DNA from: Gammaproteobacteria bacterium
Lineage (GTDB): Bacteria; Pseudomonadota; Gammaproteobacteria; HK1
DNA length: 64,000 nt
Assembly: GCA_021773795.1 (NCBI GenBank)
Contig: JAJFJT010000024.1
Location: 22,090 to 86,089, forward strand
Reading direction: 5' to 3'
Translations under genes and position numbers: made by a program
In this document: in pieces, positions 27,096-35,582 of the stretch
How the letters are laid out: every line of letters starts with the position of its first letter
How positions within the stretch are numbered: position 1 is the first letter of the stretch
Notes under the pieces: generated by a model
What the model was told of the DNA's origin: nothing
Databases searched by the model: none
What the model saw: only the letters and a program-made list of their open reading frames with translations

Positions 27096-28298
27096 ATGTC
27101 TGATTTTTTCGCCCACGCCTCCGCCGGCACTTCCTTTAACTGGCAGGACCCCCTGTTGCTGGAGGAACAACTGGAGGAAGACGAGCGTCTGGTACGAGAC
27201 AGTGTGCGCAGCTACTGCCAGGATAAACTCATGCCGCGCATTATTGAGGCTAATCGGGAAGAGCGTTTCGACCCGGAGATCATGATCGAGATGGGAGCCA
27301 TGGGTATGCTCGGCGCTACCCTTGAGGGTTACGGTTGTCCCGGGGTGAGCTATGTCGCCTATGGGCTCATTGCCCGTGAGGTGGAGATGGTAGATAGCAG
27401 CTACCGTTCGGCACTTAGCGTGCAGTCCAGCCTGGTGATGTATCCCATCTATGCCTATGGCAGCGAGGCTCAGAAAGAGCGCTTTTTGCCAAAGCTGGCC
27501 AGTGGTGAAGCCATTGGTTGCTTTGGTCTCACTGAGCCTGATGCCGGCTCGGACCCGGCCAGCATGCGTACCCGTGCCCGCAAGGTGGAAGGGGGGTTTC
27601 GCATCTCCGGGGCCAAGACCTGGATCACCAATGCCCCTTACGCCGATGTGTTGCTGATATGGGCCAAGGGTGATGATGGCCGGGTGCGTGGATTTGTGCT
27701 GGAAAAAGGCATGGAGGGCCTGAGCACGCCGCCGATCAAGGGTAAATTTGCCCTGCGCGCCTCCAGTACCGGGCAGATCCTCATGGATGAAGTATTTGTG
27801 CCGGATGAGAATTTATTGGCTGGAATTACCGGCCTTGGTGGGCCCTTTGGTGCGCTCACCCGTGCCCGCTACGGTATCTCTTGGGGGGCATTGGGTGCCG
27901 CTGAGTTTTGCTGGTTCGCGGCGCGCAACTACGCGCTTGAACGGCATCAGTTTGGCCGCCCACTGGCCGCAAACCAGCTGGTACAGAAAAAATTGGCCGA
28001 CATGCAGACCGAGATTGCCCTTGGCCTTCAGGCCTGTTTGCGGCTCGGTCGTTTATTCGATCAGGGGCAGGTGTTTCCCGAGATGGTTTCCATGCTCAAA
28101 CGCAACAATGTGGGCAAGGCGCTTGGCATTGCACGGGAGGCGCGAGATATTCATGGGGGCAATGGTGTGTCCGAGGAGTTCCACGTCATCCGCCACGTCA
28201 TGAATCTGGAGGCGGTGAATACCTACGAGGGCACCCACGACATCCACGCCCTCATTCTAGGTCGAGCACAGACCGGCATCGCCGCCTTCGGCGATTAG
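27096..28298 (+). CDS. gcdH: Acyl-CoA dehydrogenase, glutaryl-CoA dehydrogenase type
   Basis: A 400-residue FAD flavoenzyme. The sequence has [17 protein letters not shown] (FAD binding), [16 protein letters not shown], and [12 protein letters not shown], and ends with [17 protein letters not shown], where the Glu in YEGT is the catalytic base position of GcdH. The sequence resembles glutaryl-CoA dehydrogenase more than straight-chain enzymes (for example [18 protein letters not shown]). GcdH oxidises and decarboxylates glutaryl-CoA to crotonyl-CoA in lysine and aromatic degradation. The ATG at 27096 has AAAGGA about 8 bases upstream. A MaoC-type hydratase lies convergent directly downstream. 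Confidence 0.92.
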   Translation: MSDFFAHASAGTSFNWQDPLLLEEQLEEDERLVRDSVRSYCQDKLMPRIIEANREERFDPEIMIEMGAMGMLGATLEGYGCPGVSYVAYGLIAREVEMVDSSYRSALSVQSSLVMYPIYAYGSEAQKERFLPKLASGEAIGCFGLTEPDAGSDPASMRTRARKVEGGFRISGAKTWITNAPYADVLLIWAKGDDGRVRGFVLEKGMEGLSTPPIKGKFALRASSTGQILMDEVFVPDENLLAGITGLGGPFGALTRARYGISWGALGAAEFCWFAARNYALERHQFGRPLAANQLVQKKLADMQTEIALGLQACLRLGRLFDQGQVFPEMVSMLKRNNVGKALGIAREARDIHGGNGVSEEFHVIRHVMNLEAVNTYEGTHDIHALILGRAQTGIAAFGD

Positions 28299-28751
28299 TT
28301 AGTCCGCTGCTTCTGGGCGTGGTGGCACATACAGCAGGGCCTCTCCCTCTAGCACTACGGTATCTCCCACGCTGCATACGGTCTCCATGCTGACGTGCTG
28401 CCGGCGTGGTTTGAGTGCGGTGACCGTAGCTCGCGTTACCACGGTGTCTCCGATATGAACTGGGGCACGAAAGGAGAGGTTCTGGCTGAGATAGATGCAG
28501 CCGGGTCCTGGCAAGCGCGTGCCAAACACCGCCGAGATAAAACTGGCGGTGAGCATGCCGTGGGCAATGCGTTCACCGAAACGGGTCTGGGCGGCAAACT
28601 CGGCATCCAGATGAACCGGGTTGGTATCTCCGGAGACACCGGAGAAAAGCACAATATCCGCCTCGGTGACGGTTTTTGCATAGACTGCGCTCATGTTTAC
28701 CTCGAGGTCTTCGAAGTAATAGCCGTGCTGCTCGGCATGGATATTTATCAC
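28299..28751 (-). CDS. MaoC family (R)-specific enoyl-CoA hydratase
   Basis: A 150-residue single hotdog-fold hydratase. The catalytic segment is SGDTNPVHLDAEFA with Asp and His in the usual spacing, followed by FGERIAHGMLTASFISA. PhaJ-type enzymes of this length hydrate enoyl-CoA to (R)-3-hydroxyacyl-CoA, feeding polyhydroxyalkanoate synthesis or other pathways. I use the upstream ATG because EQHGYYFEDLEVN is a conserved MaoC N-terminus. The gene ends one base after the gcdH stop, on the opposite strand. No pha synthase gene is present here. Confidence 0.9.
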   Translation of the reverse strand: MINIHAEQHGYYFEDLEVNMSAVYAKTVTEADIVLFSGVSGDTNPVHLDAEFAAQTRFGERIAHGMLTASFISAVFGTRLPGPGCIYLSQNLSFRAPVHIGDTVVTRATVTALKPRRQHVSMETVCSVGDTVVLEGEALLYVPPRPEAAD

Positions 28752-28769
28752 AGTTTCTCCTTCAGTTTT

Positions 28770-29195
28770 CTAACCATTCAGCCTTGTACGCAGGCGCGCG
28801 GCCAGTCCGGCGACGGCGTCCATGTCTCCCGGGGAAATGGGCCAGCCGAGGGCCAGGCCGTCGCCCTTGGATCTGGGGATGACGTGGAGATGGAAGTGAA
28901 AGACGGTCTGACCAGCGGCGGGCTCGTTGCACTGGAGTAAGTTGATACCGTCCGGAGTAAGGGTGTCGCGTACCGCAGTTGCCACCTTCTGGGCACTCAA
29001 GGCAGTGGCGGCCAGGGCCTCGGGTGAGAGCTCGTGGATGGTGCGTGCATGTTCCCTGGGGATGATCAGTGCGTGCCCCGTGCTGGCAGGATTGATATCC
29101 ATAAAGGCAAAAGTATGTTCGTCCTCGTAGATTCGCTGGCAGGGAATATCTCCAGCGATGATGCGGCAGAACAGGCAGTCTTTATCGGCGGGCAT
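28770..29195 (-). CDS. HIT family (histidine triad) hydrolase
   Basis: A 141-residue HINT/HIT protein. The N-terminus CLFCRIIAGDIPCQRIYEDE and the histidine triad FHFHLHVIPR are both canonical; C4 and C7 of the first motif fit a zinc-binding Hint subgroup. These enzymes hydrolyse nucleoside phosphoramidates and related AMP derivatives in the cytoplasm. The gene lies between the MaoC gene and cysQ on the same strand with 18- and 29-base gaps, so co-transcription of the three is possible. Confidence 0.94.
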   Translation of the reverse strand: MPADKDCLFCRIIAGDIPCQRIYEDEHTFAFMDINPASTGHALIIPREHARTIHELSPEALAATALSAQKVATAVRDTLTPDGINLLQCNEPAAGQTVFHFHLHVIPRSKGDGLALGWPISPGDMDAVAGLAARLRTRLNG

Positions 29196-29224
29196 GGGCT
29201 TTTACCTTGCGTTTTTTCAAACTC

Positions 29225-30052
29225 TTAGGTGGGTACTTCTACGCCGTCTGGATAATAATCCTGCCAAGGTTCTTTGGTATCGCCAAAGACCAGGAAATGT
29301 GGATTGAGCAGGGAGTCCTTGGTGTTATAGCGCAGCGGTCGCAAGGCCGTATCCGTGAGCAAACCACCGGCTTGCTCCACCACGGCCTGGGCAGCGGCGG
29401 TATCCCATTCCGAGGTGAGGCCAAAGCGGGGATAGATATCCATCTGGCCTTCCGCCACCAGACACGATTTGAGGGAGCTGCCAACGGAGATGACCTCGGT
29501 TTCTCCCAGGTTGTCGATAAAGGCCAGGGTCAGGGCATTGCCGTAGGAACGACTGCCAGCTACCCGCACTGGCGACGGTTTTCTGGCCTGTGCCTGAATA
29601 GTCACCGCAGTTGCGCCTGTTTTCTGCTTCCAGGCACCCAGACCGCGGGCGGCGTAATAGCAGTCACCGGTAACCGGGGCCAGCACTACCCCAAGTGTAG
29701 GCTGATGGTTGTTGATGAGGGCGATGTTGACGGTGAACTCGCCGTTGCGTTTGACGAATTCCCGGGTACCGTCCAGCGGGTCTACCAGCCAGTAGCAGCT
29801 CCAGCTAGAGCGTTCTGAAAAGGGAATGCTGGTGGACTCTTCTGAGAGCACCGGTATCTCGGGTGTGAGTGCCGCCAACCCCCGTAAAATGGTCTCATGG
29901 GCGGCCAGATCCGCCGCGGTGAGTGGCGACTTGTCGCCTTTGTGTTGCACCGCAAAGTCAGTTTGGTAGATCTCCATGATGCGCTCACCGGCCTCGGTGG
30001 CGATGGCGATAATGGCGTCTATCAGTTGTTGGTTAAGGTTCGGTGTGTTCAT
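29225..30052 (-). CDS. cysQ: 3'(2'),5'-bisphosphate nucleotidase CysQ
   Basis: A 275-residue inositol-monophosphatase-fold enzyme. The Li-sensitive metal site is seen as DKSPLTAADLAAH, VLSEES, WLVDPLDGTREFV and SEWDTAAAQAVVEQAGG. CysQ removes the 3'-phosphate from PAP made during sulfate assimilation, and its product is AMP. The sequence GTREFVKRNGEFTVNIALI is typical for CysQ. It is divergent from yrfG, with a short inverted-repeat element between them. Confidence 0.95.
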   Translation of the reverse strand: MNTPNLNQQLIDAIIAIATEAGERIMEIYQTDFAVQHKGDKSPLTAADLAAHETILRGLAALTPEIPVLSEESTSIPFSERSSWSCYWLVDPLDGTREFVKRNGEFTVNIALINNHQPTLGVVLAPVTGDCYYAARGLGAWKQKTGATAVTIQAQARKPSPVRVAGSRSYGNALTLAFIDNLGETEVISVGSSLKSCLVAEGQMDIYPRFGLTSEWDTAAAQAVVEQAGGLLTDTALRPLRYNTKDSLLNPHFLVFGDTKEPWQDYYPDGVEVPT

Positions 30053-30084
30053 GCGTATTCCATTCCGATGTCTCTATGATTAGC

Positions 30085-30233
30085 TTAAGGGTGCCTCTAA
30101 AAACTCAAGTTTCCAAGCAAGACAAGGCAAGAGTAAAAAAGTTAAGTGCAGCATATGGCTTATATGTAAGCGAGACTTTTTTGCGAGAAACGCCGTATTG
30201 CGATGAAAATGGTGTTTTTAGAGGTACCCTTTA
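30085..30233. mobile_element. 149-bp MITE-like element upstream of yrfG
   Basis: The two ends are inverted repeats of about 20 bases (30085-30104 and 30214-30233) with two mismatches, each ending in an AGGGT(G/A)CCTCTAAAAAC core. The interior is AT-rich with no gene of its own. The right end stops 4 bases before the yrfG ATG and supplies AGAGG as a potential ribosome-binding site. No target duplication could be confirmed. Confidence 0.7.
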
Positions 30234-30237
30234 TCCC

Positions 30238-30909
30238 ATGCTCCCTTGGGAAGACATTGATACGGTGCTGCTGGATATGGATGGCACCCTGCTGGATCTT
30301 CATTTCGACAATCATTTCTGGCGCGAGCATATCCCGCGGCGTTACGCGGAGATCCACGGTGTGGATCTTGATGACGCCCGCCAGGATCTCTACGCGCGCA
30401 TGACCCGTATAGAGGGCACCATGGATTGGTATTGTCTCGACTATTGGAGTCGCGAACTCGGTCTTGATGTAGCTGTATTGAAGGAGGAAGTGGACCATCT
30501 CATCGCCGTACATCCCTTCGTGCCCGAGTTTTTGGATGGCCTCAAGGCCGCGGGCAAGCGTCGCGTATTGGTGACCAATGCACATACCCGTAGCCTGGCC
30601 TTGAAGATGGAGCGTACGGACCTCGCAGGCCGCCTGGATGCGGTGATCTGTGCCCACGATCTTGGCCTTCCCAAGGAGGATGTGGGCTTTTGGGAGCGCC
30701 TGCAAACACGAGAGCCTTTTGACCCAGCTCGCAGTCTGTTGGTGGATGACAATCTGGATATCTTACGTTCAGCCCGTGGTTACGGTATTGCCCATCTGCT
30801 GGGCGTCTATCAACCGGATAGTCAGGCCGCCCCACGGGATGGGGCCGAGTTTGAGGTGGTACGCAGTTTTTGCGATTTACTGCCTTCGTTCCCTGGATTA
30901 TTCGCTTAG
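30238..30909 (+). CDS. yrfG: HAD family GMP/IMP nucleotidase YrfG
   Basis: A 223-residue HAD hydrolase starting at the ATG at 30238, with MLPWEDIDTVLLDMDGTLLD at the start: the DMDGTLLD motif I carries the nucleophile Asp. VLVTNAHTRSLALK (motif II), the conserved Lys in GLPKEDVGFW and LLVDDNLDI (motif IV) follow. LDLHFDNHFWREHIPRRYAE is characteristic of YrfG, which dephosphorylates GMP and IMP. An open frame extends further upstream but only through the MITE-like element, so it is not part of the protein. The upstream regulatory region has apparently been replaced by that element. Confidence 0.93.
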   Translation: MLPWEDIDTVLLDMDGTLLDLHFDNHFWREHIPRRYAEIHGVDLDDARQDLYARMTRIEGTMDWYCLDYWSRELGLDVAVLKEEVDHLIAVHPFVPEFLDGLKAAGKRRVLVTNAHTRSLALKMERTDLAGRLDAVICAHDLGLPKEDVGFWERLQTREPFDPARSLLVDDNLDILRSARGYGIAHLLGVYQPDSQAAPRDGAEFEVVRSFCDLLPSFPGLFA

Positions 30910-30954
30910 CCCGCCCTTGTACTATAAATCTGCAGTTGCTGTACTCGAGCTTGC

Positions 30955-31010
30955 CCAAGCCGGAAGACCGGACGCGCTGCGCGTTATTGTCCGGCTCGCG
31001 CTGCGCTTGG
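30955..31010. repeat. REP-like nested inverted repeats between yrfG and tatC
   Basis: CCAAGC at 30955 pairs with GCTTGG at 31005, and inside it CCGGAC (30968-30973) pairs with GTCCGG (30989-30994), with a repeated CGCGCTGCGC word. This looks like a repetitive extragenic hairpin at the convergent junction, possibly protecting or terminating both transcripts. Confidence 0.5.
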
Positions 31011-31046
31011 CCGGGATGACGGAAAGGGATCTATGTTTGCCGCCCC

Positions 31047-31814
31047 CTAATCGGAACCCTTTTCCTCCGCCGGAACATCCTGCCTCACATAAAAGCGTGA
31101 CAGTTGTGCGCCCAGTTCAAACAACAGCCACATGGGGATGGCCAGCAGGGTCTGGGAGATGAGGTCTGGTGGGGTCAGCAGCATGCCAACGACAAAGGCC
31201 CCGACAATCACATAGCTACGTTTGGCGGTCAGTGCCTCGGGAGTAGTGAGTCCGGCCCAGACTGCGAGGATGGTGGCGATGGGGATCTCGAAGGCGAAGC
31301 CGAAGGCGAAGAAGATCTTGAGCACGAAATCCAGGTAACGGCTGATGTCGGTCATCACCGCGACCCCTTGGGGAGCGACACCCACAAGGAAGGCAAATAC
31401 CAGCGGAAATACCACGAAGTAGGCGAAGGCGATACCAAGATAGAAAAGGATACTGCTGGTGACCACCAATGGAATCATTAACCGTCGTTCGTGGTCATAA
31501 AGTCCCGGTGCCACGAAACCCCAGAGCTGATAGAGCATCATCGGCATGGAGATAAAGACTGCGCTCACCAGGGTGAGTTTGAAGGGAATGAGAAAGGGCG
31601 AAGCCACTTCCGTGGCAATCATGCTCGCGCCCTCGGGCAACAGGCGCAGTAGCGGGGTGGCGAGCAGGGTATAGAGTTCGTTGCTAAAGGGCAGCAGCAC
31701 CAGCAGCACTGCAAGCACGGTGAGTACGTAACGTAGCAGGCGGTCCCGAAGTTCCGTGAGGTGGGCAACGAGGCTCATTTCGGCCCCGCTTTGTTCAGGC
31801 TGGGGTGCCGCCAT
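31047..31814 (-). CDS. tatC: Sec-independent protein translocase TatC
   Basis: A 255-residue inner-membrane protein with six membrane helices. The TatC signature is seen as HLTELRDRLLRYV near the N-terminus and YQLWGFVAPGLYDHERR with the conserved Glu/Arg region of the cytoplasmic loop. TatC recognises twin-arginine signal peptides. The start at 31814 overlaps the tatB end by 20 bases; an alternative ATG lies at 31778. It follows tatA and tatB in the usual order. The family is the core receptor for folded, often cofactor-containing exported proteins. Confidence 0.96.
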   Translation of the reverse strand: MAAPQPEQSGAEMSLVAHLTELRDRLLRYVLTVLAVLLVLLPFSNELYTLLATPLLRLLPEGASMIATEVASPFLIPFKLTLVSAVFISMPMMLYQLWGFVAPGLYDHERRLMIPLVVTSSILFYLGIAFAYFVVFPLVFAFLVGVAPQGVAVMTDISRYLDFVLKIFFAFGFAFEIPIATILAVWAGLTTPEALTAKRSYVIVGAFVVGMLLTPPDLISQTLLAIPMWLLFELGAQLSRFYVRQDVPAEEKGSD

Positions 31815-32154
31815 CTTTTTTGTCCGGGGGTGTGCTGGTTTCGGCGCCCGTATTGCTGGTGTCCATTTCGTCAGGTGTGTCGGCGAGCTCTCGGGACGCC
31901 TCACTGAAGGCTTCACGGGTCTCGTCAATCATCTCGTAAACGTCGTTGAGGGCATCGGGCTTTTCCTGCAGGTCGTCAAGCTCGTCTGCGGGAAATTCAT
32001 TTTCCAGGTCGCTTTTTACCGTGCTGACAAAGCCACGCAGTTTACGTACCCAGCCACTGGTGGTACGCACCATGCCGGGCAGGCGCTCAGGGCCCACCAC
32101 CAGCAGTGCGATGACGCCGATCATTGCCAGTTCCCAGAAGCCGATATCAAACAT
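31795..32154 (-). CDS. tatB: Twin-arginine translocase subunit TatB
   Basis: A 119-residue protein with one N-terminal membrane helix and the signature MFDIGFWELAMIGVIALLVV then GPERLP, followed by an amphipathic helix and an acidic, Thr-rich tail. TatB forms the receptor complex with TatC. Located between tatA and tatC on the same strand; it overlaps tatC at its 3' end. Confidence 0.96.
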   Translation of the reverse strand: MFDIGFWELAMIGVIALLVVGPERLPGMVRTTSGWVRKLRGFVSTVKSDLENEFPADELDDLQEKPDALNDVYEMIDETREAFSEASRELADTPDEMDTSNTGAETSTPPDKKDGGTPA

Positions 32155-32190
32155 GCGGGGGTAAAGAGAGCGAGGTTCGTGTAGTGCGGA

Positions 32191-32430
32191 TTAGCTGGCC
32201 GCCGTTTTGTCTTTTTCCTCGGCGTGTGCTTCGCTTTTACTCGTGGTTGAATTCTCCCCGGTCAATTTTTCCGAGTCAGGTTCTTCCGGTGTTGCCTGGC
32301 CTTTCATGGAGGAGCGAAAGCCACGAATTGCGCCACCCAGATCGCCGCCAATATTTCGCAGTCGCTTGGTTCCGAACAGCAACAGGACGATAACCAGGAC
32401 AATTAATAACTGCCAGATACTCGGTGCCAT
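32191..32430 (-). CDS. tatA: Twin-arginine translocase subunit TatA
   Basis: A 79-residue protein. The start is the ATG at 32430, giving [20 protein letters not shown] and then [18 protein letters not shown], the TatA pattern of a short membrane helix, FG hinge and amphipathic helix. The tail is charged and variable. TatA oligomers are thought to form the transient translocation path. It follows hisE by 25 bases, so the tat genes are probably in one unit with hisI, the SYLF gene and hisE. Confidence 0.96.
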   Translation of the reverse strand: MAPSIWQLLIVLVIVLLLFGTKRLRNIGGDLGGAIRGFRSSMKGQATPEEPDSEKLTGENSTTSKSEAHAEEKDKTAAS

Positions 32431-32455
32431 AGATCTTCTCCGTTGATTGTTTGGG

Positions 32456-32779
32456 TTAGCAAGATGCTGGGCGTGAGGCCTTTTCCTCAATGCCCGAGAG
32501 ACCGAAACGCCGGTCCAGTTCTGCCAGCACATCGGCGGGGCTGAGACCACGTTCGCTCAGCATCACCAGGGTGTGAAACCAGAGGTCAGCAGTTTCATAG
32601 ATGACCGCTTGCTGATCATCATCTTTACCGGCGATGACTACCTCAACGGCCTCTTCGCCGACCTTCTTGAGAATCGTGTCACGCCCGCGGGCGTAGAGTG
32701 AGGCGACGTAGGAGGATTTTGGATCCGCGCCTTTGCGGGCCTCCAGTACCTTTGCCAGTCGCTCCAGGGTATCGCTCAT
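32456..32779 (-). CDS. hisE: Phosphoribosyl-ATP diphosphatase
   Basis: A 107-residue MazG-like all-alpha pyrophosphohydrolase. The motif [18 protein letters not shown] carries the acidic metal-binding residues, with the second acidic pair in YETADLWFH. It removes pyrophosphate from phosphoribosyl-ATP in step two of histidine synthesis. hisI, which catalyses the next step, is two genes upstream on the same strand, separated by a SYLF-domain gene. Confidence 0.95.
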   Translation of the reverse strand: MSDTLERLAKVLEARKGADPKSSYVASLYARGRDTILKKVGEEAVEVVIAGKDDDQQAVIYETADLWFHTLVMLSERGLSPADVLAELDRRFGLSGIEEKASRPASC

Positions 32780-32788
32780 AATGCTCTC

Positions 32789-33481
32789 TCACCTTGCCTG
32801 GGTATGTTTGCTGACCAATTTCATCAGTCGCTTCATGCTATCAGGAACTTTGAGTATTTTATTCCCGCTAAAAATATCCTGGGCACTAATTGCCGGTGCC
32901 GCATAGTAGTCGCCATTAGCGCCATGATCTATCTCCAGCGCCGAGCCCTCGACCGATACCCCGGCGAACAGTCCGCGACTACGCGAATAGGAATAGATTT
33001 CCGCCTTTAACTGCAGGTCAGTCGCCGCCTCTACACTGCGTCCTACGGGGCCGGCCGCTACTGCGGCATCGGCACCGAGGGTGAACTTGCCGTTGACCAG
33101 GCCATCTACTCCGCGAGCGCTCTTGAATACCAGTATGACATCGCTGGACTGGGCGCCGAACTGAAAGCCGATACTGCCCCCGGTGAGCTTCATCAGGGCG
33201 CCATGGCTCCAGGCGCTACCCTTGCCTTTACGCACCAGCAGCACGCCCTTGCCCATGCGCCCGCCGATAACGAATCCCACTTTGATTACCTCGGGAATAA
33301 TCGCAATGGCATAGCTGTCAGCCAGCAGACTCGGTGGCACGCTTTGCTCCGGAATCGCCATGATTTCCTTGAGCACATCGGTGGCGGTGCTTACCGTCTG
33401 CTGCGGACTGGCCGATGTCGCTGCGCTGAACAGCCACAGCGCAAGCAGCGCATATTGCATCTTGCCATGAGCCCGGGTCAT
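32789..33481 (-). CDS. SYLF (Ysc84-like) lipid-binding domain protein, exported
   Basis: A 230-residue protein with a signal peptide (about residues 8-24, [11 protein letters not shown]) and the Ysc84/SYLF domain: [38 protein letters not shown], and [16 protein letters not shown]. Bacterial SYLF proteins are poorly characterised; eukaryotic ones bind phosphoinositides. The ATG overlaps the hisI stop (ATGA), and hisE starts 9 bases after this gene, so it is embedded in the histidine genes. A role in histidine synthesis is not implied; the position may just reflect operon assembly. Confidence 0.9.
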   Translation of the reverse strand: MTRAHGKMQYALLALWLFSAATSASPQQTVSTATDVLKEIMAIPEQSVPPSLLADSYAIAIIPEVIKVGFVIGGRMGKGVLLVRKGKGSAWSHGALMKLTGGSIGFQFGAQSSDVILVFKSARGVDGLVNGKFTLGADAAVAAGPVGRSVEAATDLQLKAEIYSYSRSRGLFAGVSVEGSALEIDHGANGDYYAAPAISAQDIFSGNKILKVPDSMKRLMKLVSKHTQAR

Positions 33482-33864
33482 TTACTTTTCCCATAGATGG
33501 TGGCCGGGTCTTTGATGACCGGGTCGACAGCAATCCATGTCTGGCCTTCAAGACGCTGATAAAAACAACTTCGGCGTCCGGTATGACAAGCAATATCACC
33601 CAATTGCTCAACCCGAAGCAGCAGCACATCGTTATCACAATCGAGACGGATTTCTTTTATTCGTTGTACGTGTCCGGATTCCTCACCCTTGTACCAGAGA
33701 CGTTTGCGGGAGCGCGACCAGTACACTGCACGGCCTTCCTGGGCAGTCAGGGTGAGGGCTTCGTGGTTCATCCACGCCAGCATCAATATCTCGCCACTTT
33801 CCGCATCCTGGGCGATGGCGGGTATCAGCCCCTGTTCATTCCAGCGTATGTCATCCTGCCACAT
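33478..33864 (-). CDS. hisI: Phosphoribosyl-AMP cyclohydrolase
   Basis: A 128-residue zinc enzyme, third step of histidine synthesis, opening the adenine ring of phosphoribosyl-AMP. The signature [31 protein letters not shown] and the metal-binding DCDND and [10 protein letters not shown] sequences are all intact. It is a stand-alone HisI instead of the HisIE fusion of enteric bacteria; hisE is separate further along the same strand. Confidence 0.96.
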   Translation of the reverse strand: MWQDDIRWNEQGLIPAIAQDAESGEILMLAWMNHEALTLTAQEGRAVYWSRSRKRLWYKGEESGHVQRIKEIRLDCDNDVLLLRVEQLGDIACHTGRRSCFYQRLEGQTWIAVDPVIKDPATIYGKSK

Positions 33865-33954
33865 GGTTTATCCAACTGTTTTTCGTGAGTCTCTGAATCG
33901 GGGCCATAATACACCCAAACTTTAGCAATGCCTGTGCCCGCGAAGGGGTGAATA

Positions 33955-35187
33955 ATGACCGTACAAACACCAGAGGATGCCTTGTCTGGCCTACAGATCT
34001 ATCTGGTGGGTGGGGCGGTGCGTGATCGCCTGTTGGGGCGCGCCGACGCGGATCGGGACTGGGTGGTATTGGGTTCCACCGTAGAGCAGATGAAGGCTCG
34101 GGGTTTCCGCCAGGTAGGGCGGGATTTTCCGGTTTTTCTCCACCCCAATAGCCATGAGCAATACGCCCTGGCTCAGGGGGTGGGCGGTGTGGCGAGTGTG
34201 GATATGACGCTGGAGGAGGATCTGGGACGTCGTGATCTGACCATCAACGCCATGGCGATGGATGCGGAAGGGGTGCTGGTGGACCTCTTCGGCGGTCGTG
34301 AGGACCTGGAGGCTGGCGTATTACGCCATGTGTCGTCGGAATCCTTTGCCGAGGACCCCCTGCGGGTATTGCGAGTGGCGCGTTTCGCCGCGCGCTACGA
34401 TTTTGCTATCGCGCCAGAGACCGAGGCGTTGATGCAAAGCCTTGCGGCTAGCGACGAATTTATGGAATTACCGGCGGAGCGTCTGTGGTCGGAGATTGAG
34501 GGCGCACTTGGCGAGCCACAACCTCGGCGCTTTATCGACACTCTGCGTGCCTGCGGTGCCCTGGCCCGGGTATTACCAGAGGTGGATGCGATGTTCGGGG
34601 TGCCCCAGACCCCCCGTTATCACCCGGAGGTAGATACGGGGGTCCACGTGATGCTGGTGCTGGAGATGGCAGTGCGTTTGCAGGCCGATACCCCGACCCG
34701 CTTCGCGGCTTTAGTGCACGATCTTGGCAAAGGCACCACCCCGCGCGCTATCTGGCCTCACCATTACGGACACGAAGGCCGTAGCATCGCCCTGGTACGG
34801 GCGCTGTGCCAGCGCCTGCGAGTGCCGCGAGCCTATCGTGATATCGGTATCCTCACCGCCCGCTATCACACCCATTGTCATCGCCTCAGCCAGTTACGAG
34901 CGAAAACCATTTTGAAACTGCTGGAGGCCATGCGAGTGGTGCATGGTGACGAACAGTTGCAGCGCTTTCTGCTGGTCTGTGAGGCGGATTCTCGCGGTCG
35001 TGAGGGGCACGCCGAAGGCAATTATCCCCAAGCGAAACTACTGGCCGCAGCCGGCGCGGCAGTCAGTGCCATCCGGGCACAGGATTGCACCCCAGAGGGT
35101 GAGGGCAAGATGGCGGTGGCCAAGGCCCTGCGCAGTGCCCGATTGGCGGCGATTTCCGAAGTGATGGCGGGGTCCAGAAAAAACTAG
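33955..35187 (+). CDS. cca: CCA-adding enzyme with HD domain (class II tRNA nucleotidyltransferase)
   Basis: A 410-residue enzyme that builds or repairs the tRNA 3' CCA end. The nucleotidyltransferase core carries LVGGAVRDRLLG, DRDWVVLGST, the RRDLTINAMA and EDPLRVLRVARFAARY motifs. A C-terminal HD phosphohydrolase domain (ALVHDLGKG) marks the gammaproteobacterial multifunctional form. A degenerate copy of the 3' end of this gene lies 4 kb downstream, on the far side of the integron array, which implies insertion beside cca. Confidence 0.96.
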   Translation: MTVQTPEDALSGLQIYLVGGAVRDRLLGRADADRDWVVLGSTVEQMKARGFRQVGRDFPVFLHPNSHEQYALAQGVGGVASVDMTLEEDLGRRDLTINAMAMDAEGVLVDLFGGREDLEAGVLRHVSSESFAEDPLRVLRVARFAARYDFAIAPETEALMQSLAASDEFMELPAERLWSEIEGALGEPQPRRFIDTLRACGALARVLPEVDAMFGVPQTPRYHPEVDTGVHVMLVLEMAVRLQADTPTRFAALVHDLGKGTTPRAIWPHHYGHEGRSIALVRALCQRLRVPRAYRDIGILTARYHTHCHRLSQLRAKTILKLLEAMRVVHGDEQLQRFLLVCEADSRGREGHAEGNYPQAKLLAAAGAAVSAIRAQDCTPEGEGKMAVAKALRSARLAAISEVMAGSRKN

Positions 35188-35201
35188 CTGCCAACCCGTA
35201 G

Positions 35202-35405
35202 CCCGGATGGAGTGTTAACGGAATCCGGGGAATGAAGGGAAGCAAAAGGCGGCCACGAGCCACCCTACCCCCGTCATTACCCGTGGAAACGGGTAATCCA
35301 GGGAACAAAGGCAGTGGAAAAGGGCGCTCTCTGGACTGGCGACCCCCACTTGATTATCAAGAACAGGAGGGTGGGTTTTCCCGGCGCCTTCGTTTCCCGG
35401 ATTCC
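35202..35405. repeat. REP-like inverted pair downstream of cca
   Basis: CCCGGAT (35202-35208) pairs with ATCCGGG (35223-35229), and an inverted partner CCCGGATTCC occurs at 35396-35405. Between them is a perfect 9-base hairpin (35276-35284 with 35289-35297). The words GTAGCCCGGATGGAG and GGAATCCGGG resemble common extragenic repeats of proteobacteria. No gene is visible in this stretch. Confidence 0.55.
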
Positions 35406-35420
35406 ACTGCATTTCATTCA

Positions 35421-35582
35421 GGAAAGCTCTGATTTATTCTGAACGAAGTAGATTGTGATTCAAAATGTTCAGCTTTGAGGCACTGCTCGCACGTAATAGT
35501 CGTTCTATTGCGAAGAGCAGCAACGATAAAGATGGATGTTTTGGGCGCAAGGTGCGAGTTCACGAATAGATCAGAGCTTCCC
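35421..35582 (+). mobile_element. 160-bp MITE-like element, copy 1
   Basis: The element has terminal inverted repeats of about 17 bases (GAAGCTCTGATTTATTC-like at the left, GAATAGATCAGAGCTTCC at the right) and no coding capacity. A second copy in inverted orientation lies at 56082-56241 with about 17 differences by eye. The interior contains the conserved words GAAGTAGATTGTGAT and TTGCGAAGAGCAGCAACGA. Confidence 0.8.

Noticed and set aside
30043..30237. Longer N-terminus for YrfG
   Set aside because: The extra residues are encoded by the inverted-repeat element and the cysQ start region; the family start MLPWEDIDTVLLD is at 30238.
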